DNA of 39,777 nt from Clostridia bacterium (GTDB taxonomy: Bacteria > Bacillota > Thermoanaerobacteria > Thermoanaerobacterales > Thermoanaerobacteraceae): NCBI GenBank assembly GCA_012840485.1, contig DULG01000007.1, forward strand, positions 1 to 39,777. Reading direction: 5' to 3'. Below are positions 26,801 through 34,871 of this stretch, in pieces. Position numbers and translations under genes: made by a program. The notes beneath the pieces were generated by a model. The model saw only the letters and a program-made list of their open reading frames with translations, made no database searches and had not been told where the DNA came from. The stretch's first letter is position 1, and each line of letters opens with the position of its first letter.

Positions 26801-27766
26801 TTAATGAAGCAACTGGTTCATTTCTTCTTCTGTAAGACCAGGTTGTAATGCAAGATTTATCCCTCTAGAAATAATAGAGGATATATTTTTTACCAGTAAA
26901 TCTATCTCTTTTGGAGTAACTACAAGGTTATGTACATAAGGATCCAAAACCTCTTGAATTAAACTGTATTTCTCTTTTTGACCCATATTCTTAAGAACTT
27001 CATAAAAAGGGCTTTCTTCTTTGGTCTGTTTTAATAGTTCTTCTGTCAAATACTCTATGACATCATTTGCAATTGTGACTGCATCTACTACTGTAGGAAC
27101 TCCAATAGCTATTACCGGTATACCCAAACTTTGTTCTGTAATAGAAAGTCTTCTGTTGCCTACCCCTGAACCAGGACTTATACCCGTATTTGAAATTTGA
27201 ATAGTAGTAGACAGCCTTTCTAAACTCCTTGAAGCCAATGCATCAACAGTTATTATCAAATCGGGCTTTATTCTATCCACTATCCCTTTCAAAATTTCTG
27301 CAGTTTCTATTCCAGTTATTCCTAAAACTCCTGGTGAAATGGCACTGACAGACCTTATTTCATCCCCAAATTGCAATGGAGCGTACTCTTTTAAGTGCCT
27401 TGTCACAACAATATTTGAGACAACTCGCGGTCCCAAAGCATCAGGAGTCACATTCCAATTTCCTAACCCAACTACCAAAACTTGTGTATTCTCCTTCAAA
27501 TTAGCTATTTCTTTAATTATCTCTGCTAAAACCCTTGCAACTTGCTCCTCTAAATCTAGGTCTCTCTCAAGTAGCCCGGGGGCTTCAATAGTTATATAGT
27601 CCCCCACTGGCTTCCCCATTGCTTTTTCTCCTTCTTCATTTAAAATCTTGACCTTTGTTACCGTTATACCCTCTAAATGTTTTTCCTCTATGCTCACCCC
27701 AGAAATTTCTCTTCCTTTGTACAGTTCCCTCACTTCTAATGCAAGGTCTGTTCTTATACTGTACAT
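26801..27766 (-). CDS. gpr: GPR endopeptidase (spore protease)
   Basis: 321 residues. GPR is made as a zymogen in the forespore and, on germination, degrades small acid-soluble spore proteins to release amino acids. The N-terminal YSIRTDLALEVRELY contains the self-cleavage region; conserved core patches are VGLGNWNVTPDALGPRV, ISPGVLGITGIET, TVDALASRSLERL and ISNTGISPGSGVGNRR. Length is slightly shorter than the Bacillus enzyme. ATG 27766 lies 5 bases after the holin-like gene's stop. Family members are sigma-G controlled; a promoter would have to lie inside the upstream gene, and I could not define it. Confidence 0.95.
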   Translation of the reverse strand: MYSIRTDLALEVRELYKGREISGVSIEEKHLEGITVTKVKILNEEGEKAMGKPVGDYITIEAPGLLERDLDLEEQVARVLAEIIKEIANLKENTQVLVVGLGNWNVTPDALGPRVVSNIVVTRHLKEYAPLQFGDEIRSVSAISPGVLGITGIETAEILKGIVDRIKPDLIITVDALASRSLERLSTTIQISNTGISPGSGVGNRRLSITEQSLGIPVIAIGVPTVVDAVTIANDVIEYLTEELLKQTKEESPFYEVLKNMGQKEKYSLIQEVLDPYVHNLVVTPKEIDLLVKNISSIISRGINLALQPGLTEEEMNQLLH

Positions 27767-27771
27767 CTACA

Positions 27772-28098
27772 TCACCTCAACTCTGTCGGCACAAAAGCAT
27801 CGACTAGCCCTATCACAAAGGCAGCAAGTAAAGATCCAACTATTGTTGCATGAATGGTAGGAACAATAAATTGAGAAATGTATATAACTATCGCCGCAAC
27901 AATGAATCCTACAAAGCCACGGCTTCTTGGTGAAATATCTTTCCCTAATATTAATTCAACAATATAACCCAGCAAAGCTATTACCACTGCTGAAATAAGA
28001 GCTCCCCAAAATCCTGCCACACTAAAACCTGGAACAAGATATCCTACCACTAAAAGAACAATAGCTGATACAATAAAGCGTATTATTGTTTGTAACAT
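27772..28098 (-). CDS. Phage-holin-family IV-like membrane protein
   Basis: 108 residues with three or four membrane segments (about 3-22, 24-46, 55-75, 80-100). The sequence VGYLVPGFSVAGFWGALISAVVIALLGYIVELILG is typical of the small proteins annotated as phage holin family 4 (YvlD-like); they are not prophage lysis genes when they stand alone like this one. ATG 28098 follows AAAGGAGGTGATTTG. It is probably cotranscribed with gpr, but no sporulation role is established. Confidence 0.8.
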   Translation of the reverse strand: MLQTIIRFIVSAIVLLVVGYLVPGFSVAGFWGALISAVVIALLGYIVELILGKDISPRSRGFVGFIVAAIVIYISQFIVPTIHATIVGSLLAAFVIGLVDAFVPTELR

Positions 28099-28176
28099 CA
28101 AATCACCTCCTTTAATTATAATGAACAAATTGACAAAATTTTATACTATGTGGTAAAGTAAAAAGTGTATCAATCC

Positions 28177-28205
28177 TTGAAAAACTATTTTGTTCGTGGT
28201 AAAAT
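28177..28205 (+). promoter_or_regulatory. Sigma-A promoter of rpsT
   Basis: TTGAAA (28177-28182) and TAAAAT (28200-28205), spacer 17. The start near 28212 leaves a 20-base leader containing GAGGAGGTG. Confidence 0.75.
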
Positions 28206-28231
28206 TAAATTCGATTGAGGAGGTGAAGCTT

Positions 28232-28516
28232 TTGGCAAACACAAAGTCTGCAAAGAAGAGGATTTCTGTTATCGCAAAAAGGACTTTACGCAATAAAATG
28301 ATAAAATCACGTGTCAAAACTTTTATTAAAAAGTTCAATGAAAGTTTAACTGCAGGAGATATAGAAACAATAAAAGAAAAATTAAGACTTGCTGTCAAAG
28401 AATTGGACAAAGCCGTGACAAAAGGCGTTCTTCACAAAAATACAGCTTCAAGAAAAAAATCTAGACTTTATGCAAAATTTAATAACCTTTTAAAATCCTC
28501 AGCAAGTAATGAATAA
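28232..28516 (+). CDS. rpsT: 30S ribosomal protein S20
   Basis: 94 residues, basic, helical. S20 binds the 5' domain and helix 44 of 16S rRNA early in 30S assembly. It begins ANTKSAKKRISVIAKR and ends with the GVLHKNTASRKKSRLYAKFN pattern of the family. The start is TTG 28232, 6 bases after GAGGAGGTG; an in-frame ATG at 28190 lies upstream of the predicted transcription start and is rejected. It is convergent with holA on the opposite strand, a common arrangement. Confidence 0.97.
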   Translation: MANTKSAKKRISVIAKRTLRNKMIKSRVKTFIKKFNESLTAGDIETIKEKLRLAVKELDKAVTKGVLHKNTASRKKSRLYAKFNNLLKSSASNE

Positions 28517-28540
28517 AGCGTACCTTTAAAGTACGCTTTT
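28515..28540. terminator. Bidirectional terminator between rpsT and holA
   Basis: AAAGCGTAC (28515-28523) pairs with GTACGCTTT (28531-28539), 9 bp, 7-base loop, followed on plus by a short T run. It overlaps the rpsT stop and lies just beyond the holA stop. Confidence 0.8.
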
Positions 28541-28542
28541 AA

Positions 28543-29559
28543 TCATTTACACAATTTTTTTACAAGTCCTTCTAATGCTAAATTGCTATCTGAACCAGAC
28601 TTTAAAGCAATATCACATTTCAAGCACTCTCTATATGCCCTTTCCAAATCCTCTTTTTTAAAAAGTTTACTCTGTCTCATTAAGTCTTCTACTGCAAAAT
28701 ACGGAACTCCCAAAGAAGAGGCGATGGTTTTTTTATCTATAAATTTTCCTTCAAATCCTTTTATTTTAGCAATTAATCGAATTTGTCTTACAATCATAGA
28801 TAAAATAATAAGCGGCACCTCTCCTTTTTCTAAAAGATTATATAAAACTTTATAAGCCTCTTTTTCTTTTTTCATTCCTATAGCATTGACAAGATTAAAA
28901 ATGTTTTGTTGCAGGTTTATAGTAAGAACCTCTTTCATCTTTTCCATTTCTATTTCTTCACTGTCAGAATAGGAAACTAATTTATGTATTTCATTTACAA
29001 TTGCGTATAAATCCGTTCCAACGCTCTTCACAATATATTCCACATCAGATTTTTTTACTTTTTTGCCACTCTTTTTTAAAAAATAGCCGGCGTAATTTAC
29101 TGCCTCTTCAAAAGAAAGTCTTTGAAAATAAACTATTTTACCTATTTTTTCAATAAATTTATAAAGCTTTTTCCTTAAATCTATTTTTTCTCCTCCTATA
29201 ATTACTAATACAATGCTGCTTTGAGGAGAAGTAACTTTTTCTTCTAGATAGTTCGTAAGTCTTTTTAACTCTTTATCCCCTAGCTTAGAAAGCTGTTCCT
29301 CTTCATTTTTTACTACTACTAATTTGTAATCAGAAAATAAAGGTAATGTCTCACAATTTTCGATAATAGCTTCCATACATTCTTCTGGACTATCTTTTTC
29401 AATAACCACATAGTTCATATCCATAGTCTCAGGCATTAATATTTTTGCTTTTATCCTTTTTAAAGCATCTAACAATAAAAACCTCTCTTCTCCATAAAAA
29501 AGATATACATTGTCAATCTTATCTTTTTTTAAACTCTCCACTAACTCTTTATAATTCAT
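28543..29559 (-). CDS. holA: DNA polymerase III, delta subunit
   Basis: 338 residues. The delta subunit opens the beta sliding clamp within the clamp loader. N-terminal NVYLFYGEERFLL is the degenerate Walker-like loop of HolA; mid-region LPLFSDYKLVVVKN and the C-terminal collar ALEGLVKKL fit the family. The length is normal. ATG 29559 follows AAGGAGTG. The comEC-holA order with convergent rpsT is conserved in Firmicutes. Confidence 0.93.
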   Translation of the reverse strand: MNYKELVESLKKDKIDNVYLFYGEERFLLLDALKRIKAKILMPETMDMNYVVIEKDSPEECMEAIIENCETLPLFSDYKLVVVKNEEEQLSKLGDKELKRLTNYLEEKVTSPQSSIVLVIIGGEKIDLRKKLYKFIEKIGKIVYFQRLSFEEAVNYAGYFLKKSGKKVKKSDVEYIVKSVGTDLYAIVNEIHKLVSYSDSEEIEMEKMKEVLTINLQQNIFNLVNAIGMKKEKEAYKVLYNLLEKGEVPLIILSMIVRQIRLIAKIKGFEGKFIDKKTIASSLGVPYFAVEDLMRQSKLFKKEDLERAYRECLKCDIALKSGSDSNLALEGLVKKLCK

Positions 29560-29563
29560 TATT

Positions 29564-31837
29564 TCACTCCTTGAGAAAAGTAGTTATATAAGCCCTTTCT
29601 CCATTTGTTTTTACGATAATTGCTCCATTTTTATCCGTCCTATATACCTTCGCCTTCTCTTGAAGATATTTTAGCACTCTCTCATCAGGTAGTCCATAAC
29701 TGTTTTTACCTACTTGGACAATACATACTTTCGGATTGGCTTTTTCAATGAATTCTTGTGTAGAAGAAGTATTTGACCCGTGGTGAGCCACCTTTAAAAT
29801 ATCAGTCTTTATGTCTAAATTTTTCAAAACCTCTTCTGCAGGCTTTTCTATATCACCTGTAAATAAAAATTCCATCTCCTTGTACTTCATCTTAAAAACA
29901 AGTGCATTGTTATTTATAGGATTTTCCTCTATTAAATTTTGAGGGTCAGGGTGTAAAACGTATATTTCAATATTATCTATTTCAACCTTATCTCCTTTTT
30001 TCAGAAAAATAACAGGGATATTTTTCTCTTTTGCAACCTTAATCATCTTTTTAAAATTCTCATCAGTAACTTTTTGGACTCCAATAAAAACTTTATCTAC
30101 CTTTATCTGCTGCAAAACAGTAATTATTCCACCGATATGGTCAATATCTGTATGAGATATAAATACTCCATCAAGCTTCATAACACCTTTGTAATACAAA
30201 AATGGAAGTACTAGATCTTCTCCAACATCAAAAGAAGAAGTCGCAAATAAAGGTTTGCCTCCTCCATCTATTAAAAAAGTTTTGCCGTGGGGTGTCCTGA
30301 CAAACGTGCTGTCCCCTTGTCCTACATCCAGGAAAGTCACTTCTAAATCTTTAGGCAATAGATAATTATAAAAGAAAATTGCTATAACAAAAGTCAGGGC
30401 AATTGCAATAGAAATCTTTTTAGTTTTTTTATCAAAACTGCTAAGTAGGACTGTTAAAATTCCATAATACAAAACAATCACATACAAAGGCGGAACAATA
30501 GTATTTATACTGGCATAAGGCAAACTGTCAAATAATTTCGTTATGTACAAAATAGCTTCTACAACAGGTATATTTATATAATTTATAAAATAGGACAAGG
30601 GAGGAAAAATCAGCCCTATCATAGCCGATAAAAATCCCAAAACAACTGCTATATTCGCCCATGGCACTATTACAATGTTGGACAAAAGCGAAATTATGGA
30701 TATATAATGAAAATAATACATAGTAAAGGGGATTGTGCCAATTTGAGCAGAAAGAGTTAAAGCGACTAAATCTCGTATTTTGGGATTTAGCATTGATAAT
30801 TTTTCTCGTATCGGCTTATAGAAATACAAAATGGCTAAAGTGGCAACAAATGAAAGTTGAAAACCTACATCCCACAGCATCAAAGGGTTAAATATTAATA
30901 TCACAAAAGCCGCAAAAGACAAAGAATTTATAGAATTATGTTTTTTGCCATAAGTAGTGCCAATTAAAGCGATAGAAGCCATAAGAGCTGCCCTTATAAC
31001 TGGCGGATTTGCTCCTGTTAAAATTGTATAGAAGGTCAATACAATTATAATGATAGGAACATTGTACCTTCTTATGTGAAAAAGACTTAAGATATAAAGT
31101 ATAAAACCTGTTATAATTGTTACATGCAATCCTGATACGGAAATAATATGTGAAATACCTGCTGTCCTAAATTGTCCCAAAGTCTCATCGTCAACAAGTT
31201 TATCTCCTAAAAAAATCGATATAACAAACTTAGCATCTCTTTCGGGCATTGAATTTATATAATTAATTTCTATTTTTTGCTTTGCAGCATATATAACCTT
31301 CTCAATAAAATTTAAATTGCCTTTGCCCACAATTTCAACAGCATACCCCTGCAGTCTCATGACTGCATAAATTCCTTTTTTCTTTAAAAAGAGCTTGTAG
31401 TCAAAGCCTCCTGGATTTGTAGCTTTTTGGGGAATTGAAATTATCCCTCTTATACTTACAATATCTCCCTCTGAAGGATATTTGCCCCCATATTGAGTAA
31501 CCAATACTTTAGGTAATTTAGGCGGTTTAACTATGTATTTAGCATATCCCCCATATTCTTTTACCTCGTACACCTTGCCATTTATAGTTATAAATTTATC
31601 TTCAAACTTTAGATAAAGATTGGGAGAATTAAAAGCATTGCCACTTAAAATTGCACCTACAAAAATAAAAGAAATTAAAAGAAGTAAACTGACATTTTTA
31701 TTTTTCAAATACCGCCACAAAGAAATAGCCACTGAAATTGCTAATAAAAGCAAAAAAGCAAAAGGATAAAAAACATATCTTCCAATTATTATTCCTAAAG
31801 AAAGAGCTACAGTAAGATATAAAAATGGAAATTCCAT
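29564..31837 (-). CDS. comEC: ComEC/Rec2 DNA-uptake channel
   Basis: 757 residues. ComEC is the membrane channel that imports single-stranded DNA during natural transformation. N-terminal spans and an OB-like external domain (about 70-170) are followed by the Competence domain (about 215-470, GISHIISVSGLHVTIITG) and a C-terminal metallo-beta-lactamase-like domain with LDVGQGDSTFVRTPHG and SHTDIDHIGG, which may digest the non-transported strand. The frame is intact. ATG 31837 overlaps the upstream gene's region closely and lacks a strong ribosome-binding site. Confidence 0.93.
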   Translation of the reverse strand: MEFPFLYLTVALSLGIIIGRYVFYPFAFLLLLAISVAISLWRYLKNKNVSLLLLISFIFVGAILSGNAFNSPNLYLKFEDKFITINGKVYEVKEYGGYAKYIVKPPKLPKVLVTQYGGKYPSEGDIVSIRGIISIPQKATNPGGFDYKLFLKKKGIYAVMRLQGYAVEIVGKGNLNFIEKVIYAAKQKIEINYINSMPERDAKFVISIFLGDKLVDDETLGQFRTAGISHIISVSGLHVTIITGFILYILSLFHIRRYNVPIIIIVLTFYTILTGANPPVIRAALMASIALIGTTYGKKHNSINSLSFAAFVILIFNPLMLWDVGFQLSFVATLAILYFYKPIREKLSMLNPKIRDLVALTLSAQIGTIPFTMYYFHYISIISLLSNIVIVPWANIAVVLGFLSAMIGLIFPPLSYFINYINIPVVEAILYITKLFDSLPYASINTIVPPLYVIVLYYGILTVLLSSFDKKTKKISIAIALTFVIAIFFYNYLLPKDLEVTFLDVGQGDSTFVRTPHGKTFLIDGGGKPLFATSSFDVGEDLVLPFLYYKGVMKLDGVFISHTDIDHIGGIITVLQQIKVDKVFIGVQKVTDENFKKMIKVAKEKNIPVIFLKKGDKVEIDNIEIYVLHPDPQNLIEENPINNNALVFKMKYKEMEFLFTGDIEKPAEEVLKNLDIKTDILKVAHHGSNTSSTQEFIEKANPKVCIVQVGKNSYGLPDERVLKYLQEKAKVYRTDKNGAIIVKTNGERAYITTFLKE

Positions 31838-31838
31838 T

Positions 31839-32564
31839 TTATATCACATAAACTTCAAAATCTTTTGCAATTTCTGTATTTCCAAAGACCTTAATTGCTT
31901 CATCATAATAATCCTTGATAGAAATAAGCGGTGACAAATGAGTCAAAACTAATCTTTTGCACTCAGCTTTCTTAGCAATTTCAGCAGCTTGTGCAGCAGT
32001 CAAATGAGGTCCTTGCATTCCTGTCAAGAAATTTCCATCACATAGGAATAAATCAGCTTTATTTGCAAAAGATATTAAATCCTCATTATAGGTGGTATCA
32101 CCACTATATACAAAGATTTTTTCTCCCTTTTTCATCTCCACAGCATAAGTCTCTACAGGATGCGTCATCTTTTTAAAAGAAATCTCTATTCCCTCTAAAT
32201 TTAAAGTAGCCTCTTCATTTATAATGTGTAAATTAAAAACATCTTTAAACTGAAAATCTTCAAAAACATTTTCTGGTGTTTGTGGACAATATACATTCAC
32301 AGGTTCAGTTATCATACCTCTTGACTTCATAATATCAAGAGCATATCTTAAAACCATCATGTCTGCCACATGATCAGAGTGCAAATGAGACAAAATTATG
32401 TATTTTAATCTATTTAAGTCGTAATACCTTTGGTATCTGCTTATTACTCCACTACCACAGTCCAGTAAAATATGAGTATTTTCATCCTCTACTAAATATC
32501 CGGAAGTAGCCCCATAAGGCCCAGGGAAAGGTCCATGACACCCTAACACTGTGACTTTCATCAT
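31839..32564 (-). CDS. Metallo-beta-lactamase-fold hydrolase (RNase Z-like)
   Basis: 241 residues, cytosolic. Zinc site HLHSDH at His60, His62, Asp64, His65, with later ligands in THPVETYA, YSGDTTYNE and LTHLSP. This arrangement resembles RNase Z/phosphodiesterase-type members, but the family has many substrates and none can be named here. Two adjacent ATGs (32564, 32561) are possible starts. Only a weak AGGCGA lies upstream, because the sequence before the gene is the end of an IS607-like relic. Confidence 0.85.
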   Translation of the reverse strand: MMKVTVLGCHGPFPGPYGATSGYLVEDENTHILLDCGSGVISRYQRYYDLNRLKYIILSHLHSDHVADMMVLRYALDIMKSRGMITEPVNVYCPQTPENVFEDFQFKDVFNLHIINEEATLNLEGIEISFKKMTHPVETYAVEMKKGEKIFVYSGDTTYNEDLISFANKADLFLCDGNFLTGMQGPHLTAAQAAEIAKKAECKRLVLTHLSPLISIKDYYDEAIKVFGNTEIAKDFEVYVI

Positions 32565-32584
32565 AAATTTTCGCCTGGTTACCC

Positions 32585-32715
32585 AAACTGTACAAAACTT
32601 ACAGTTTAGATAGCTGGGGTATTTGTAGTCCGCCTTTCAGACTTTCCCAGCCCCAACAGGCGGTATTCGGGAAAGTCATAGCCCCTGCCCCAAGAAGCAG
32701 GAACTCGCGCCATTA
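32585..32715 (-). ncRNA. Omega-RNA-like structured segment of the IS607/TnpB relic
   Basis: The segment is clearly richer in GC than its surroundings. Stem A: 32640-32648 with 32669-32677 (9 bp). Stem B: 32630-32635 with 32658-32663 (6 bp), crossing stem A as a pseudoknot. A terminal hairpin pairs 32585-32592 with 32600-32607 (8 bp). Stem CCTGC/GCAGG lies at about 32684-32702. Two frames are open through much of it, as expected where a tnpB tail overlaps its guide RNA. Known TnpB guide RNAs end at the element's right end and take their guide from the flank, here the start of the MBL gene. Expression is not shown. Confidence 0.5.
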
Positions 32716-32850
32716 CGGGTCTCCCCTATAAGGATATTCTATTACAACTTTTTCAACTTCTCCTCTTTTTATCTTGTTCAAAAGCTTTAATAAGCCTCTC
32801 CTGTTTTCATTTACTCCACTTGCTATAGATATTTTTCATAGTCAATAACA
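32585..32850 (-). mobile_element. Relic of an IS607/TnpB element
   Basis: This is most of the 354-base gap between the MBL gene and the HAD gene. On minus, 32835-32734 encodes a fragment (IASGVNENRRGLLKLLNKIK and VEKVVIEY) that matches the serine recombinase TnpA of IS607 elements; a stop precedes it in frame and upstream bases suggest a frameshift (IDYEK in another frame). Next comes a GC-rich segment to 32585 that looks like the 3' end of a tnpB gene. The middle of tnpA and nearly all of tnpB are missing. Confidence 0.65.
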
Positions 32851-32918
32851 TTTATTATCACCCAATAAAAATTATATCATTTTTACTGTTTATTTCAACT
32901 GTTGTCACCTCCTTTTTA

Positions 32919-33623
32919 TCAAAGTTTAGAGACAAACTCGCAAAAATCTCTGTAACTTCCTCTTTGTGTAGCTATTACATCCTTTGAATTTCTGTTTATC
33001 ATGTAATCTTCAATTAAAAAAGTTTTCATCCCAAGTTTAAAAACGACCAAATCCTCCTCCACATCATTACCTACCATATAACAATTTTCAGGTTTTTTAT
33101 TTATAATTTTAAGTATCTCTTCATAGTATTGTATATAGGGCTTGCAAAAATGCATATTTTCATAAGTAGTTATAAAATCAAAATAGCTCTCATCAAGTCC
33201 AGCCCATCTAAGCCTTTCTAAAATCGCGATTTCAGGAAATACAGGATTAGTAGCCAGAACAAGTGTATAACCTTTCTCCTTTAAAATTTCTAAAGATTTT
33301 TTGACGTATTCATTAGCTTCAATATTTTTCCCCAATTCTTTATAATCATTTAAATAAAATTCTTCAAAAATAGCTTCTAACTTTTCTTGAGGATAATTTA
33401 CTTTTTTTAAAAAAGATTCAAAAAAAGTCTCTTTATTAGTTTTATTAGGATCTAAATTATTTATCATGTCCATACTAGCACTGTAAAGGCTTTTAAATAA
33501 AAAATGGGGATCAAATAAAGGAGAAAGCTTTTTAGTGAGGCTTAAAAAGTACTCATCCAACATCTTGTCCGTATCAACAGGAAGTAAAGTGCCATCTAAG
33601 TCAAACAAAAAAGTATCGACCAT
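32919..33623 (-). CDS. HAD-superfamily hydrolase
   Basis: 234 residues, cytosolic phosphatase-like. Motif I FLFDLDGTLLP (Asp8, Asp10), motif II LVLATNP, motif III Lys in FCKPYIQYY, motif IV VGNDVEEDL. A helical cap lies between motifs I and II (about 20-110). The substrate cannot be deduced. ATG 33623 follows GGGGTGAT. It is separated from the ECF gene upstream by a terminator and from the relic downstream. Confidence 0.85.
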   Translation of the reverse strand: MVDTFLFDLDGTLLPVDTDKMLDEYFLSLTKKLSPLFDPHFLFKSLYSASMDMINNLDPNKTNKETFFESFLKKVNYPQEKLEAIFEEFYLNDYKELGKNIEANEYVKKSLEILKEKGYTLVLATNPVFPEIAILERLRWAGLDESYFDFITTYENMHFCKPYIQYYEEILKIINKKPENCYMVGNDVEEDLVVFKLGMKTFLIEDYMINRNSKDVIATQRGSYRDFCEFVSKL

Positions 33624-33672
33624 TTTTTATCACCCCAAAGTTCTCTTTCCTATATAATGATATATTTTTACA

Positions 33673-33708
33673 TAAAAAAAAGCAAGGCATAAGTGCCTGC
33701 TATTTTTT
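33673..33708. terminator. Terminator of the ECF S-component gene
   Basis: AGCAAGGCA and TGCCTGCT pair across a short loop with one bulged base (33681-33701). T8 follows on minus and T7 on plus, so it may work both ways. Confidence 0.8.
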
Positions 33709-34197
33709 TAATATATTGTGGGGAGATATTAACCGTATTAAAATATATCCTATTATTATACTTGCAAACCCCTGAATTAAATTACTAGGAACATCCACTA
33801 GAGAAGCTTTAAAACCGTACATTATTCCTCCAGCTAGATAGTACCCCAATACCATCCATAAAGCCCCTATTATAAGAGATGCAACTTTTAAATATTCCTT
33901 AGAATATTTTTTATACATAAGTCCAACAATCAACCCTTCTATCCCTTTAATTATAAAGGTCCACGGTGCCCAATAGGCATAACCTGATAATAAGTCCGCA
34001 AGAGCAGAACCAATGCCTCCAGTTACAAATCCCATTGTAGGACCAAATAAAGCAGAACTCAAGAATATAAAAGAATCACCTACGTTTATATAGCCTTTTG
34101 TAGCCGGCGTTGGTATCTGAATAACCATAGTACCAATAGTAACCAATGCCATCATAAAGGCTCCATAGACTATCCTTTTTACATTGTCTTCTTTCAT
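33700..34197 (-). CDS. ECF transporter substrate-binding (S) component
   Basis: 165 residues, about six membrane segments. S components bind a vitamin or metal-related substrate and join a shared EcfA/EcfA'/EcfT module, which is not in this window. The region SSALFGPTMGFVTGGIGSALADLLSGY followed by WAPWTFIIKGIEG is characteristic of the ECF-RibU/HmpT-like group (split here for length). No riboswitch was found upstream; the leader is only about 35 bases, so the vitamin cannot be inferred. ATG 34197, with GGGGG upstream. Monocistronic. Confidence 0.85.
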   Translation of the reverse strand: MKEDNVKRIVYGAFMMALVTIGTMVIQIPTPATKGYINVGDSFIFLSSALFGPTMGFVTGGIGSALADLLSGYAYWAPWTFIIKGIEGLIVGLMYKKYSKEYLKVASLIIGALWMVLGYYLAGGIMYGFKASLVDVPSNLIQGFASIIIGYILIRLISPHNILKK

Positions 34198-34234
34198 ATC
34201 TTATACCCCCAATGAATGTATGTAGGATAGTTAT

Positions 34235-34262
34235 ATTATAACACACAATTGTAATGGTTCAA
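34235..34262 (-). promoter_or_regulatory. Sigma-A promoter of the ECF S-component gene
   Basis: On minus, TTGAAC (34257-34262) and TATAAT (34235-34240), spacer 16. Confidence 0.75.
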
Positions 34263-34280
34263 TCATAACAATATAATAAC

Positions 34281-34314
34281 AAAAAAATAAAGCCTTCTCT
34301 AACAAAAAGGCTTT
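34281..34314 (-). terminator. Terminator of the Spo0E-like gene
   Basis: On minus, AAAGCCTT (34314-34307) pairs with AAGGCTTT (34296-34289), followed by TATTTTTTT. The stop codon overlaps the stem. Confidence 0.8.
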
Positions 34315-34498
34315 AAATATAAGTTTCCGCAGCAGAATACTTGTCTTTCTTGTTGATTATATATGAAACAATCAAATCATCCAGTTTACGACTTAGATCA
34401 AGAACTTTATCATAGTCAATATCTTCACTGGTAACAAGGCTATCTAATTCTCTTCTTAAAACATTTATTTGCTTTTCTAATGCCTTATTCCTTTTCAT
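34313..34498 (-). CDS. Spo0E-like aspartyl-phosphate phosphatase
   Basis: 61 residues, two helices. Spo0E-family proteins dephosphorylate Spo0A~P and so delay sporulation. The signature SRKLDDLIVSYI (36-47) matches the SQxLDxLI-x-Y core of the family. The N-terminal helix (KALEKQINVLRRELDSLV) is the first arm of the hairpin. ATG 34498 follows AAAAAGGGG. It is monocistronic with a promoter and terminator of its own. Confidence 0.85.
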   Translation of the reverse strand: MKRNKALEKQINVLRRELDSLVTSEDIDYDKVLDLSRKLDDLIVSYIINKKDKYSAAETYI

Positions 34499-34525
34499 TT
34501 CTTTTACCCCTTTTTAAAAAGTTGG

Positions 34526-34553
34526 TATATACAATTTTATCATCATAATACAA
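34526..34553 (-). promoter_or_regulatory. Candidate promoter of the Spo0E-like gene
   Basis: On minus, TTGTAT (34548-34553) and TATATA (34526-34531), spacer 16. Moderate match in an AT-rich region. Confidence 0.4.
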
Positions 34554-34568
34554 AAATTACAATAGGTT

Positions 34569-34790
34569 TTATTGGGAAACAATACTCAATTTATCTACTA
34601 TATTGACTAATTTCTTATAAATCTCCACAATTTCGCGACCATATTCTATTTTCCAATCTTGCCCTCCATCCTTTACATAAAACAAATCGTTTGCCAATAT
34701 TCTACTTAGAATATCGTCTTCTTTTATTTTTTCTTTAATCCCTTCAATAGTCTTTTTTAACTCCTCATTAATTTTTTTCTTTGCATCCAT
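34569..34790 (-). CDS. Small helical protein, unknown
   Basis: 73 residues, rich in Lys, Glu and Ile. Two amphipathic helices (about 1-30 and 48-70) flank a short ordered patch (NDLFYVKDGGQDWKIEYG). I do not recognise it. No membrane span, Cys motif or signal is present. ATG 34790 follows GGGGAGATC; the in-frame ATG 15 bases upstream overlaps that site. It lies between the Spo0E-like gene and the AlaX gene without a clear operon link. Confidence 0.65.
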   Translation of the reverse strand: MDAKKKINEELKKTIEGIKEKIKEDDILSRILANDLFYVKDGGQDWKIEYGREIVEIYKKLVNIVDKLSIVSQ

Positions 34791-34871
34791 TATAGATCTC
34801 CCCATTATTTTAGATTTTACTATAATATATTCTATATATGTTATAAATTTCCTGCTAAAAATTAAAATTTT

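Noticed and set aside
27772..28098. Prophage signal from the holin-like gene
   Set aside because: No other phage gene is near; this family is common as a chromosomal stand-alone gene.
28130..28159. TTGACA at 28130 as the rpsT promoter
   Set aside because: The only -10 candidate at normal spacing is the weak TAAAGT; TTGAAA-17-TAAAAT at 28177-28205 is clearly better.
34198..34262. Vitamin riboswitch ahead of the ECF S component
   Set aside because: The promoter lies 38 bases before the ATG, leaving no room for a known riboswitch.
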